Part shown: positions 42,942-50,487 of the stretch, piece after piece
Layout: every line of letters starts with the position of its first letter
How positions within the stretch are numbered: the first letter of the stretch is position 1
Assembly: GCF_009363095.1 (NCBI RefSeq)
Contig: NZ_CP045295.1
Location: 992,001 to 1,056,000 of the forward strand
Direction of reading: 5' to 3'
Length of the DNA stretch: 64,000 bases
From: Paenibacillus cellulositrophicus
GTDB taxonomy: Bacteria; Bacillota; Bacilli; Paenibacillales; Paenibacillaceae
Made by a program: the position numbers and the translations under genes
Notes under the pieces: model-generated
Database searches by the model: none
What the model saw: only the letters and a program-made list of their open reading frames with translations
Told to the model about the DNA's origin: nothing

Positions 42942-43781
42942 ATTCTTAATCCAAGTCAACTAGGCGATATTTCCGCTCTGCAGGAGCTGTGCGAGCGGGC
43001 CGATTCCATCACTCTGAAATTAAACTGGAGCATGCTGAAGTCACGTCCCGCGGACGCAAAGCTGGACTTTTTTCATTATTCCGGAGATATGCTGACCGGT
43101 TTTCTCGCTTTATATCCGCTCGGCGGCGGTCTCGAGGTATGCGGCATGGTTCATCCGGATTACCGGCGCCAGGGAATATTTACGAATCTATGGAAGGACG
43201 CCATCCGCTCAGCTAACGTTTCAGCCTATAAGACCGTCCTTCTGAATACACCGGCTTCCTCTTCCAGCGGCATTGGCTTCATCGAGTCCCAAGGAGGGGT
43301 GTTCTGCCATTCGGAGTATCAAATGAAATGGCATGACGACGGCCAAACTGTCACGGAAGCGGACCCGTCGGTCCAGCTGCGAAGCGCGGAGCTTGCCGAC
43401 ATGGAGGACATCATCGCTATCGATCAGGAAGGATTCGAGATGAGCCGGGAGGAATCGGCCGAAATCTACTCATCGCTGCTGCAGGAAACGGGAACCCGGC
43501 CGCTCATCATTAAACGGGATGGGGTTACCGTCGGTAAGGTATCTCTTGAAGATACAGGATCCGATACGTGGATATACGGCTTTGCGGTGAAAGCATCCGT
43601 TCGGGGTCAGGGGATCGGCCGCAGCACACTGATGCTCATCGTATCCGAAGCGATAGCCCGGGGGCGAGACATATGGCTGGAGGTGGCGGTTCAGAACCCC
43701 AATGCGCTCCGGCTGTATGAGTCCTGCGGCTTCAAAGTGATGAGACAGCAGGACTACTACGAGTACATGGCGTCCCAATAA
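42942..43781 (+). CDS. GNAT-family acetyltransferase, two domains, probable ATT start
   Basis: A 279-residue protein with two GNAT-type regions. The N-terminal one has VCGMVHPDYRRQGIF (about 66-80); the C-terminal one is the better acetyl-CoA site, with GFAVKASVRGQGIGRSTLM (about 209-227) and NALRLYESCGFKVM. The first ATG in frame (43032) has no ribosome site and would cut off clearly coding sequence (NPSQLGDISALQELCERADS). Upstream of it, back to an in-frame TAA near 42918, there is no ATG, GTG or TTG. An ATT at 42942 lies 8 nt after GGGGGA and is the best start. The substrate is unknown. Confidence 0.75.
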   Translation: MLNPSQLGDISALQELCERADSITLKLNWSMLKSRPADAKLDFFHYSGDMLTGFLALYPLGGGLEVCGMVHPDYRRQGIFTNLWKDAIRSANVSAYKTVLLNTPASSSSGIGFIESQGGVFCHSEYQMKWHDDGQTVTEADPSVQLRSAELADMEDIIAIDQEGFEMSREESAEIYSSLLQETGTRPLIIKRDGVTVGKVSLEDTGSDTWIYGFAVKASVRGQGIGRSTLMLIVSEAIARGRDIWLEVAVQNPNALRLYESCGFKVMRQQDYYEYMASQ

Positions 43782-43791
43782 TCGCCACAAG

Positions 43792-43833
43792 AAAAACCGG
43801 CTGCGCTTGGCATGTCCAAGGCGCAGCCGGTTT
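43792..43833. terminator. Bidirectional terminator
   Basis: AAACCGGCTGCGCTTGG pairs with CCAAGGCGCAGCCGGTTT with one bulged base. It lies between the convergent GNAT and small membrane-protein genes. Confidence 0.85.
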
Positions 43834-43865
43834 ATTTCGTTGCGCGGGGCGGGGTGGATACGGTT

Positions 43866-44291
43866 TTACACCCGCTCCGCATTCAGCTTGGCTTCCATCG
43901 ATAGAACGTCCTGGAATTCATAGACCAGCGCCCCGTTATCCGCTACCCGTAAATGGACCTGTCCCTTGCGGCGCATCGCTTCCAGCGCCTCGCCGGCCTG
44001 CTCCATGCTGAGCATCGTATTCAAGGCAACGTCCGCAGCGGTCAGCAGGTTCTCCTGCTCCGCAGCCAGGTGGAGAATGCTCTTCTCCATCTCGGGGGTG
44101 ATCTCCATCCATGCTCTCGCTTTTTTCGTTTTCGTGTGCAGTATAAGTCCGATTCCAAGCGGAAGCACGGCGAAGACAAGGAAGCCAAACCAATCCTTCG
44201 TGCCGCCACGGACCGCCAGATTGACATAAAGAATGCCGCAAAACAAGCCAAACCAAGTGAGAATCCACGATATTTTCTGTCTGCTGCTCAC
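43866..44291 (-). CDS. Conserved membrane protein with winged-helix-like tail
   Basis: A 141-residue protein. Two hydrophobic segments (about 8-25 and 37-54) are followed by a soluble tail (ITPEMEKSILHLAAEQENLLTAADVALNTMLSMEQAGEALEAMRRKGQVHLRV) that reads like a small winged helix. The GTG at 44291 has AAGGAGG 8 nt upstream; the TTG six bases earlier is too close to that site. I recognise the type but not a named family. It may link membrane state to protein or DNA binding, but no function can be assigned. Confidence 0.7.
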   Translation of the reverse strand: MSSRQKISWILTWFGLFCGILYVNLAVRGGTKDWFGFLVFAVLPLGIGLILHTKTKKARAWMEITPEMEKSILHLAAEQENLLTAADVALNTMLSMEQAGEALEAMRRKGQVHLRVADNGALVYEFQDVLSMEAKLNAERV

Positions 44292-44430
44292 CGGCAAGTC
44301 CTCCTTTCGCGAGGGGTTATCTTTATTATACCTTTACCCGCCCCGAGTATGAAGAAAGTGCATTGTATGTACGAAATGTTGTACAATATAAGCTAAATGA
44401 AATTAAAGAACAGAAGGATGGAATGCATTC

Positions 44431-45294
44431 ATGTATGTAGCACGCGATTGGCAGGATTATGAATTGATTGATACCGGGGACGGGGAAAAGCTGGAGCGTT
44501 GGGGAGACGTCATTCTCCGCAGACCCGACCCGCAGATTATATGGCCGCTCACCAACGAAACGGGGCAGTGGCGCCAAGTTCACGGGCATTACCACCGAAG
44601 CTCTTCGGGCGGCGGCCAATGGGACATGAAAAAGCCGATCCCCGACCGTTGGACCATTTCCTACGACAAGCTGAAGTTCCATATCCGCCCTACCAACTTT
44701 AAGCATACCGGTTTGTTCCCTGAGCAAGCAGCCAACTGGCGCTGGATGATGGACAAGATCGCCGGGGCGGGCCGGCCGATCCAGGTGCTGAACCTGTTCG
44801 CCTATACCGGCGGAGCCAGCGTGGCGGCAGCTTCCGCAGGCGCCCAAGTCGTCCATGTCGACGCCGCAAAAGGCATGGTTCAATGGGCCAAGGAGAACCT
44901 GCAGCTGTCCGGTCTCGGGGACCGTCCGGTCCGTTTCATAACGGACGACGTGTTCAAATTCGTGCAGCGCGAACAGCGCCGCGGCAATAAATACGATGCG
45001 ATCATCATGGACCCGCCATCCTACGGCCGTGGACCCGGCGGGGAAATGTGGAAGCTGGAGCAGAGCCTCTATCCCTTCGTCGAAAGCTGCATGAGCATCA
45101 TGTCGGACAACCCATTGTTTATGCTCATTAATTCGTATACGACCGGTATTTCGCCGACCGTACTGCATAACATCCTGTCCATGACGGCAGCCCGCCGGTT
45201 TGGAGGAAGCATTTCCTGTGGCGAGCTCGGACTGCCGATTACCGCCTCCGGACTGAATCTGCCTTGCGGTATTTTGGGAAGATGGGAGTCTTAA
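44431..45294 (+). CDS. Class I SAM-dependent methyltransferase (RlmI-like)
   Basis: A 287-residue methyltransferase related to 23S rRNA m5C enzymes of the RlmI/YwbD type. It has the SAM-binding motif LNLFAYTGGASVAAASAGA (about 114-132), the acidic residue in VVHVDAAKG, and the catalytic-loop motif MDPPSYGRG (about 194-202). There is no PUA domain, unlike full-length RlmI. It is co-transcribed with a pseudouridine synthase 3 bp downstream, which supports an RNA-modification role. Confidence 0.83.
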   Translation: MYVARDWQDYELIDTGDGEKLERWGDVILRRPDPQIIWPLTNETGQWRQVHGHYHRSSSGGGQWDMKKPIPDRWTISYDKLKFHIRPTNFKHTGLFPEQAANWRWMMDKIAGAGRPIQVLNLFAYTGGASVAAASAGAQVVHVDAAKGMVQWAKENLQLSGLGDRPVRFITDDVFKFVQREQRRGNKYDAIIMDPPSYGRGPGGEMWKLEQSLYPFVESCMSIMSDNPLFMLINSYTTGISPTVLHNILSMTAARRFGGSISCGELGLPITASGLNLPCGILGRWES

Positions 45295-45297
45295 ACC

Positions 45298-46029
45298 ATG
45301 AGCAGAGCCGATGGTCAGGACGTCCGCATTCCGATTTTGTATGAGGACAATCATTTATTAGGCATCGTGAAGCCGGTCAACGTTCCTACGCAGGAAGATG
45401 CCTCCGGGGACGCCGATCTGGTCAGCCTGCTCAAGGAGGACATCAAGATCCGGTATAACAAGCCCGGCAACGTATTTGTCGGCCTGGTGCATCGGCTGGA
45501 TCGTCCCGTCGGCGGGGCGATGGTGTTTGCCAAGACATCCAAGGCCGCCTCTCGGCTGTCGGAAACGGTACGCTCCCGCAAGTTCCGCAAAGTGTATGCG
45601 GCCGTCGTACACGGGAGGCTGCCTGCGCCGGCAGGAAGCCTGAAAGATATCCTGCTCAAGGATGCCAAGACCAATACCGTGTCTGTAGTGAAGCCGGGAA
45701 CAACCGGCGCGAAGGAAGCACTGCTGGATTACGAAGTGATCGCAGAGACGGACCGCTATAGCTTGGTCAAGGTGGAGCTCCATACCGGCCGGTCCCATCA
45801 GATTCGGGTTCAGATGAGCCATGCCGGCTGTCCGCTCTATGGCGATCAGAAATACGGCAATGGGGTAAATAAGCCGGGGCAGCAGATCGCCCTGTGGTCT
45901 GTCATCGTCGGCGTGCCTCATCCCATCACAAAGGAAGAGATCGTACTTGCCTCACTTCCGCCTGCCGAGCATCCCTGGAATTTGTGGCCGGAAGCGACCC
46001 TGAACGCTTTGACGGACAAGGAATCATAA
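45298..46029 (+). CDS. RluA-family pseudouridine synthase
   Basis: A 243-residue RNA pseudouridine synthase. The catalytic Asp is D68 in LVHRLDRPVGG, with the family segments FRKVYAAVVHG and ELHTGRSHQIRVQMSHAGCPLYGDQKYG. No N-terminal S4 domain is present, as in the short RluA types. It is translationally close to the upstream methyltransferase. The target uridine (rRNA or tRNA) is not deducible. Confidence 0.88.
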   Translation: MSRADGQDVRIPILYEDNHLLGIVKPVNVPTQEDASGDADLVSLLKEDIKIRYNKPGNVFVGLVHRLDRPVGGAMVFAKTSKAASRLSETVRSRKFRKVYAAVVHGRLPAPAGSLKDILLKDAKTNTVSVVKPGTTGAKEALLDYEVIAETDRYSLVKVELHTGRSHQIRVQMSHAGCPLYGDQKYGNGVNKPGQQIALWSVIVGVPHPITKEEIVLASLPPAEHPWNLWPEATLNALTDKES

Positions 46030-46070
46030 TTCATCCCGCCCGGCGGCTGCAATCGGCCGCAAACAGTATA

Positions 46071-46112
46071 AAAGCCGGAGAGCCCTGCATACGCAGGCTC
46101 TCCGGCTTTTTT
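46071..46112 (+). terminator. Terminator of the RNA-modification operon
   Basis: A long stem (AAAGCCGGAGAGC with GCTCTCCGGCTTT, one bulged base, inner CTGC/GCAG) is followed by T6. Confidence 0.9.
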
Positions 46113-46220
46113 ATGATTTAATAAGAATAAGTTCTGCGGAACTGACAAAAGACGGTTACGATCCAACATCGGCATTATGCCGGCATCCAACGTCTGTCTC
46201 GTTGGCCATTCTTTTTCCCG

Positions 46221-47060
46221 TCAGTTTCTTGTCAGCACCAGCATTGAGGATGCTCCGCGCTGGAACTCGTAGTCCGACGGCCGTTCCTCGGCTGACCATC
46301 CGTTTCCAGCGGCGAACGTCAGCAGCTTCTGCATGTCCTTGTACCTGCGGCTGCTCTGGTCCACCAGCGGAAAAATCCGGATTTCCTCCTTCGTCACCCG
46401 CATCAGCTCACCCACCGTCTGCTCATGAAACGCGTAATCCAGCTTGTCGCTGTACATAAACAAAAAATGCGCTGACAGCGTCATGTCAAACTGCCGGTCT
46501 GCAAAGGGCAGCACCGGCAAAACGGCGGCAACATATCGCTCAGGATGCTGCTCCATATCCTCGACCGTGGCGGTCAAGGCCTTGGTACGCTCGCTGCGGA
46601 GCCCCTCGGGACCGCCGAATTCGTCCCACCGGTACTGATCGCCCAGGCTCTCCACATGCTGCACCGCATGTCCGATATCGAGCCTTCCCTTCGCCTCAAG
46701 TGCCGCAGGATCAAACTGATAGGCTATATCCGCAGTAACGGCTTCAATGCCGATCTGCCTCGCTTTGGCCGTAAACGAGCATGCCCCACCGGGGCAGTCC
46801 AGGACGGTTCGTCCCTTCAAGTCCTCGGGCTTCAAATGAAACATCCGCAAATATTCGTCATAGGTTCTACCGATGAAGACGATCCGTTCCAGCCGGATGT
46901 CGCCCGCATCTCCTTCGGAAAGGCTAAACTGATCACGACTTGGCTCCTCATCGGCCAGCCCTCTTCTTGTCATCCCTGCTGCGGTACCTTGTTCTGCGGT
47001 ACGCTCATTCTCGTCAATCTCTGCTCTTCTCAACTCTTCTCGGCTCATCTCCAGGGCCAC
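46221..47060 (-). CDS. SAM-dependent methyltransferase-like protein
   Basis: A 279-residue protein with a charged, probably disordered N-terminal 45 residues. A Rossmann methyltransferase core follows: LKGRTVLDCPGGACSFTAKARQIG (about 77-100), where the usual GxGxG is a degenerate PGGAC, then AVTADIAYQF and VLPVLPFADRQFDMTLSAHFLFMYSD. The start is uncertain: GTG at 47060, or the ATG 12 bases later, and neither has an ideal ribosome site. It stands alone. The substrate is unknown. Confidence 0.7.
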   Translation of the reverse strand: MALEMSREELRRAEIDENERTAEQGTAAGMTRRGLADEEPSRDQFSLSEGDAGDIRLERIVFIGRTYDEYLRMFHLKPEDLKGRTVLDCPGGACSFTAKARQIGIEAVTADIAYQFDPAALEAKGRLDIGHAVQHVESLGDQYRWDEFGGPEGLRSERTKALTATVEDMEQHPERYVAAVLPVLPFADRQFDMTLSAHFLFMYSDKLDYAFHEQTVGELMRVTKEEIRIFPLVDQSSRRYKDMQKLLTFAAGNGWSAEERPSDYEFQRGASSMLVLTRN

Positions 47061-47210
47061 ACACCTTTCTGCTCACATGTTAAATCCAAACAGGATTTCA
47101 CAAATTGTATCCGCCGGAGCCCCATGTTGTCAATATCCCCCACTGGTGCCAAGACGCGCTTGATGTGCTTTCGCACCACGGGCCGGCTTACGGCTTCGGT
47201 AACGCTGCCA

Positions 47211-47251
47211 CAAAAAAAAGACGGGCGCTGCAGTGATGGCAGCAGCCCGTC
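47211..47251 (-). terminator. Terminator of yojF-bshB2
   Basis: GACGGGC (47220-47226) pairs with GCCCGTC (47245-47251), with an inner GCTGC/GCAGC stem. On the minus strand it is followed by TTTTTTTTG. Confidence 0.85.
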
Positions 47252-47275
47252 CGGCTTGTCTTCGAATCCATGCTA

Positions 47276-47926
47276 TTATTCAAAATGATAAGTCCAGAAC
47301 CGCTCTTGGCTGAAGCGCTCCAGCACGGCTTTATCCAGTTCCGACTGTCCGCTCGTCTCCCAGCGGAACTGCGACTGATGGGCGCGGATCGAGGCAAACT
47401 TCTGCGGCAAATAATCGCGCACATCTACAAGGACATCCGGTTTGCCAAGAATCTTCTCGCACCCGTTGGAGAACGCCAGGCAGTGCACTTTCGGCCGCTC
47501 CTTCTTCGGCATGGCCGTCACGGTCCGGATAACCGCGGCTCCGGTCGCGTCATGGTCCGGATGAACGGCGTAACCCGGGTAGAACGTGATGATCAGCGAC
47601 GGCTTCACTTCGTCAATCAACGCGCGCAGGCGGCTGGTGAGCATCTCCTGATCCTCAAACTCCACCGTCTTGTCATGCAGACCCATGAGGCGAAGATCCT
47701 GGATGCCGATCGCCCGGCAGGACTCCTCCAGCTCCTTCCGGCGCAGCTCGGGAAGCGTCACGCGGTTCGCCAAGATGGGATTGCCCATGTTGCGGGCCAT
47801 TTCCCCCAGGGTTAAACAGGCGTACGTCACCTGGGTTCCGGCCTGGATATGCTTAGCCAGCGTCCCCGACGTGCCGAACGACTCATCATCGGGGTGGGGA
47901 AACACCACAAGGATATGTTTTTCCAT
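47276..47926 (-). CDS. bshB2: Bacillithiol biosynthesis deacetylase BshB2
   Basis: A 216-residue zinc deacetylase of the LmbE/PIG-L family, removing acetyl from GlcNAc-malate in bacillithiol synthesis (BshB1/BshB2 role in Bacillus). The zinc-binding motif HPDDESFG is at about 11-18, and the second metal and catalytic region is YAVHPDHDATG (about 121-131). GAAGG precedes the ATG. It is 20 bp downstream of a yojF homologue, the same pairing as yojF-yojG in Bacillus subtilis, which supports the name. Confidence 0.9.
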   Translation of the reverse strand: MEKHILVVFPHPDDESFGTSGTLAKHIQAGTQVTYACLTLGEMARNMGNPILANRVTLPELRRKELEESCRAIGIQDLRLMGLHDKTVEFEDQEMLTSRLRALIDEVKPSLIITFYPGYAVHPDHDATGAAVIRTVTAMPKKERPKVHCLAFSNGCEKILGKPDVLVDVRDYLPQKFASIRAHQSQFRWETSGQSELDKAVLERFSQERFWTYHFE

Positions 47927-47946
47927 ATGTCTAACCTTCTCTCTCG

Positions 47947-48291
47947 TTAAAATGGTTGGCGGCTCAGCTGAAGCGCCACGACGAGCTTGCCGTCGCTGTC
48001 ATGTCCGGCCATGATCAACCGATCCGTTTCCGTTTCTTCAAAATGGGTCAAGCCTTGGGAATAAACCCAGCCCTGCTCCATCTTGAGGCCGACCCGGTAA
48101 GGGCCAAAGCCGGCGATGGAGCCCTGCGAATATCGGACGACGCCGTTATGGATAAACGTCGATGCGGTAAATTTGGATGAATCGTTGTGTGAAGCGTAAG
48201 CACCCGTTGTCATTTCAAGGTGTATATAAAGGTCCTGGTTTTTCAATGAATCTAGCATCTCCTGGACCATGCCGGGATTGATCAGCTGCAT
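47947..48291 (-). CDS. yojF: YojF-family protein (DUF1806)
   Basis: A 114-residue protein matching YojF/DUF1806 by length, motifs (LEMTTGAYASHNDSSKFTASTFIHNG, GFGPYRVGLKMEQGWVYSQGLTH) and gene order directly before bshB2. The function of YojF is not established; the conserved linkage suggests a bacillithiol-related accessory role. GGGGGAAGG precedes the ATG. Confidence 0.88.
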   Translation of the reverse strand: MQLINPGMVQEMLDSLKNQDLYIHLEMTTGAYASHNDSSKFTASTFIHNGVVRYSQGSIAGFGPYRVGLKMEQGWVYSQGLTHFEETETDRLIMAGHDSDGKLVVALQLSRQPF

Positions 48292-48334
48292 ATTCCTTCC
48301 CCCATTCTGATAGCGTCTAACTGCAACAATATTT

Positions 48335-48364
48335 ATTATAATTCAAAACAACCGGAAATCACAA
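48335..48364 (-). promoter_or_regulatory. Candidate promoter of yojF-bshB2
   Basis: On the minus strand, TTGTGA (48359-48364) is followed by 18 bp and TATAAT (48335-48340). The -10 is perfect and the -35 is weak. Confidence 0.5.
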
Positions 48365-48433
48365 TCAAACCCGTAGATTTAGTCATCTTGGGCGGAAGAA
48401 CGGGCGTGCAAAGTCCAAAAATATGCATGACGA

Positions 48434-48465
48434 AAAAGGAAAGAAGCTGCCCGGGACAGCTTCTT
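48434..48465 (-). terminator. Terminator of the MarR-MFS operon
   Basis: AAGAAGCTG (48441-48449) pairs with CAGCTTCTT (48457-48465). On the minus strand it is followed by TCCTTTTTCG. Confidence 0.75.
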
Positions 48466-48490
48466 CAACACATGACGTATTTATTGCCGT

Positions 48491-49711
48491 TTAATCGGCC
48501 AGTTCCTTGCCTTTGGTTTCCTTACCGAGAAGCAGCACTCCGATTGCACCGATCAGCACAATGACAAAAAACATGCCGAAAATGGTATCGATGTTGATGC
48601 CCTTGCCAACCATCACACCTACGAGCAGCGGGGCAATTACGCCGCCGACCCGGCCGACCGAGGTGGCCAGCCCCACGCCGGTGGACCGCACCCGGGTCGG
48701 GTACAGCTCCGGCGTATAGGCATACATGCCGCCCCAGGCACCGAGGTTGAAGAAGGACAAGCAGATGCCCGCGGCAATCAGCATGCCTTCTGTGTCCGCA
48801 TAACCGAACCACAGCGCACTCAGCGCCGTAAGTGTCAAATAAGTGACCATAACGAACTTGCGTCCGAACTTCTCGATGAAGTAAGCCGCGGTAAAATAGC
48901 CGGGCAGCTGGGCGATCGTCATGATCAGCACGTACTCAAAACTTTTGACCAAACTGAAGCCTTTGAGAACCATGACCGACGGCAGCCACAAAAACATGCC
49001 GTAATAGGAAAACACGACGGTAAACCACAGAATCCAAAGCATCAGCGTGGAGCGGCTGTGCTCTTTAGCCCAAATCGACTTGAATTTGGTCCCGAAGGAC
49101 AGCTTGGAGACGCTTGCTTGCTGTTCCTTGAAACGCGGCGCATCTTCGATGGATTTGCGTAAATATATGGCATATAGCGCAGGTAAGGCCCCGATGACAA
49201 ACGCAATCTGCCATCCGTACTTCGGAATGACGAAGTAAGACACCAGCGCAGCGACCAGCCATCCTCCCGCCCAGAAGCTTTCCAGCAGGACGACGGCTCT
49301 GCCGCGGTCACGTGCCGGCATCGACTCCGAGACGAGCGTTGAAGCCACCGGCAGCTCGCCGCCAAGACCGATGCCGGTAATAAACCGCAGCAGGCACAGC
49401 ACGGCAAAGCTTGCGGCCAACGCGGACAAGCCGCTCGCCACCGAAAAAATGAGCAGGGTCCACAGCAGGATCGTCTTGCGACCGAACCGGTCGGCCATAT
49501 AACCGGCAGCAGCCGCTCCGATGACCATGCCGACGGAGTTCATGCTGGTCAGGACCCCGACCTGCTGCGGTGACAGCTTCCATTCGACCGTTAATGCCGT
49601 AACGATAAACGATATGATGCCGACATCCATAGCGTCGAACAACCAGCTGAAGCCGGCGCTAAAGAGCAGCTTTCTTTGCTTGGGGTGCCGCAAAAGCTCT
49701 AACTTACTCAT
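48491..49711 (-). CDS. MFS transporter, sugar/aromatic-acid type
   Basis: A 406-residue major facilitator transporter with about 12 hydrophobic segments. The MFS motif GYMADRFGRKTILLW is near residue 65, RFITGIGLGGELPVASTLVSE near residue 110, and YAYTPELYPTRVRSTGVG in the second half, typical of the sugar porter and aromatic acid/H+ symporter groups. The start at 49711 has GAGGAG 9 nt upstream; a 14-residue extension upstream is less likely. It is 93 bp downstream of a MarR gene in the same orientation. The substrate is unknown. Confidence 0.88.
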   Translation of the reverse strand: MSKLELLRHPKQRKLLFSAGFSWLFDAMDVGIISFIVTALTVEWKLSPQQVGVLTSMNSVGMVIGAAAAGYMADRFGRKTILLWTLLIFSVASGLSALAASFAVLCLLRFITGIGLGGELPVASTLVSESMPARDRGRAVVLLESFWAGGWLVAALVSYFVIPKYGWQIAFVIGALPALYAIYLRKSIEDAPRFKEQQASVSKLSFGTKFKSIWAKEHSRSTLMLWILWFTVVFSYYGMFLWLPSVMVLKGFSLVKSFEYVLIMTIAQLPGYFTAAYFIEKFGRKFVMVTYLTLTALSALWFGYADTEGMLIAAGICLSFFNLGAWGGMYAYTPELYPTRVRSTGVGLATSVGRVGGVIAPLLVGVMVGKGINIDTIFGMFFVIVLIGAIGVLLLGKETKGKELAD

Positions 49712-49804
49712 CCATGATGACTCCTCTTGAAGAAATAATAGGGATATAAGCATCGTTATCCATACGATGCCCTAAACGGCGCCTTCCAACACGCCTGGCC
49801 CGGT

Positions 49805-50209
49805 TTAGGCCGTGATTTTGCCCAATAGATACACCAGCAGCTGCTGGTTGTGAAGCGAGATTCGGCTCAGTACGCCGGACAGGAACGCATCGCGGATCTG
49901 CAGACCGCGGAGCACTTCGTTCTTGCCCTTTTCCGAAATGGACACCCATACGATCCGCCGGTCGTTCAAATCCCGCTCACGCTGGATCAGCCCGTTCTTC
50001 TCCATACGGTCCAGCAGCATGGTGACCGCGGCAGGGCTTGTCGCCAGCAGCGGGGTCAAGTCCGAAGGCTTCATCCGTTCCTGATCGCTCAGCACTTCAA
50101 GCACGGTTAGCTGGGACTCCGTCAGGGCCGGGGCGAGCTCGTTTTCCATATGTAATTTGTAATCTTTGCTTAGTTTAGACCACATTTTCGCAAATTCGGA
50201 AGTCTGCAC
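49805..50209 (-). CDS. MarR-family transcriptional regulator
   Basis: A 134-residue winged-helix regulator: MKPSDLTPLLATSPAAVTMLLDRMEKNGLIQRERDLNDRRIVWVSISEKG (about 46-95) is the MarR recognition helix and wing. The GTG start at 50209 follows GGAAGG. It is the first gene of a two-gene operon with the MFS transporter, which it probably represses until an effector binds. The 278-bp upstream region contains AT-rich promoter-like sequence, but no operator could be fixed. Confidence 0.88.
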   Translation of the reverse strand: MQTSEFAKMWSKLSKDYKLHMENELAPALTESQLTVLEVLSDQERMKPSDLTPLLATSPAAVTMLLDRMEKNGLIQRERDLNDRRIVWVSISEKGKNEVLRGLQIRDAFLSGVLSRISLHNQQLLVYLLGKITA

Positions 50210-50436
50210 TGTATATCCTTCCTTTCGCTCAGTATCTTGTAATCGCCATGATTTACATGATTAAGTTTCGCGCAAATTAAAGCAATTCCTTCTTCACCAT
50301 GAAAAATTTCTTTGCTTGGTTCGTGAAAACTGTGTAAATTTACAGGAAAAACACCCCCTATAACGCGGCTCCGATGGCCTTGCCGTGCCCATTTAGAACC
50401 TTTTCGGGGAGCCACAAAATTTTTAAAAATTTTCGG

Positions 50437-50475
50437 TTAAAAACAAAGGGCATCCCGCAGCCCGGGATGCCCTTT
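50437..50475 (-). terminator. Terminator of parE-parC
   Basis: A 13-bp stem, AAAGGGCATCCCG with CGGGATGCCCTTT. On the minus strand it is followed by GTTTTTAACC. Confidence 0.85.
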
Positions 50476-50487
50476 CAGCTATTGATT

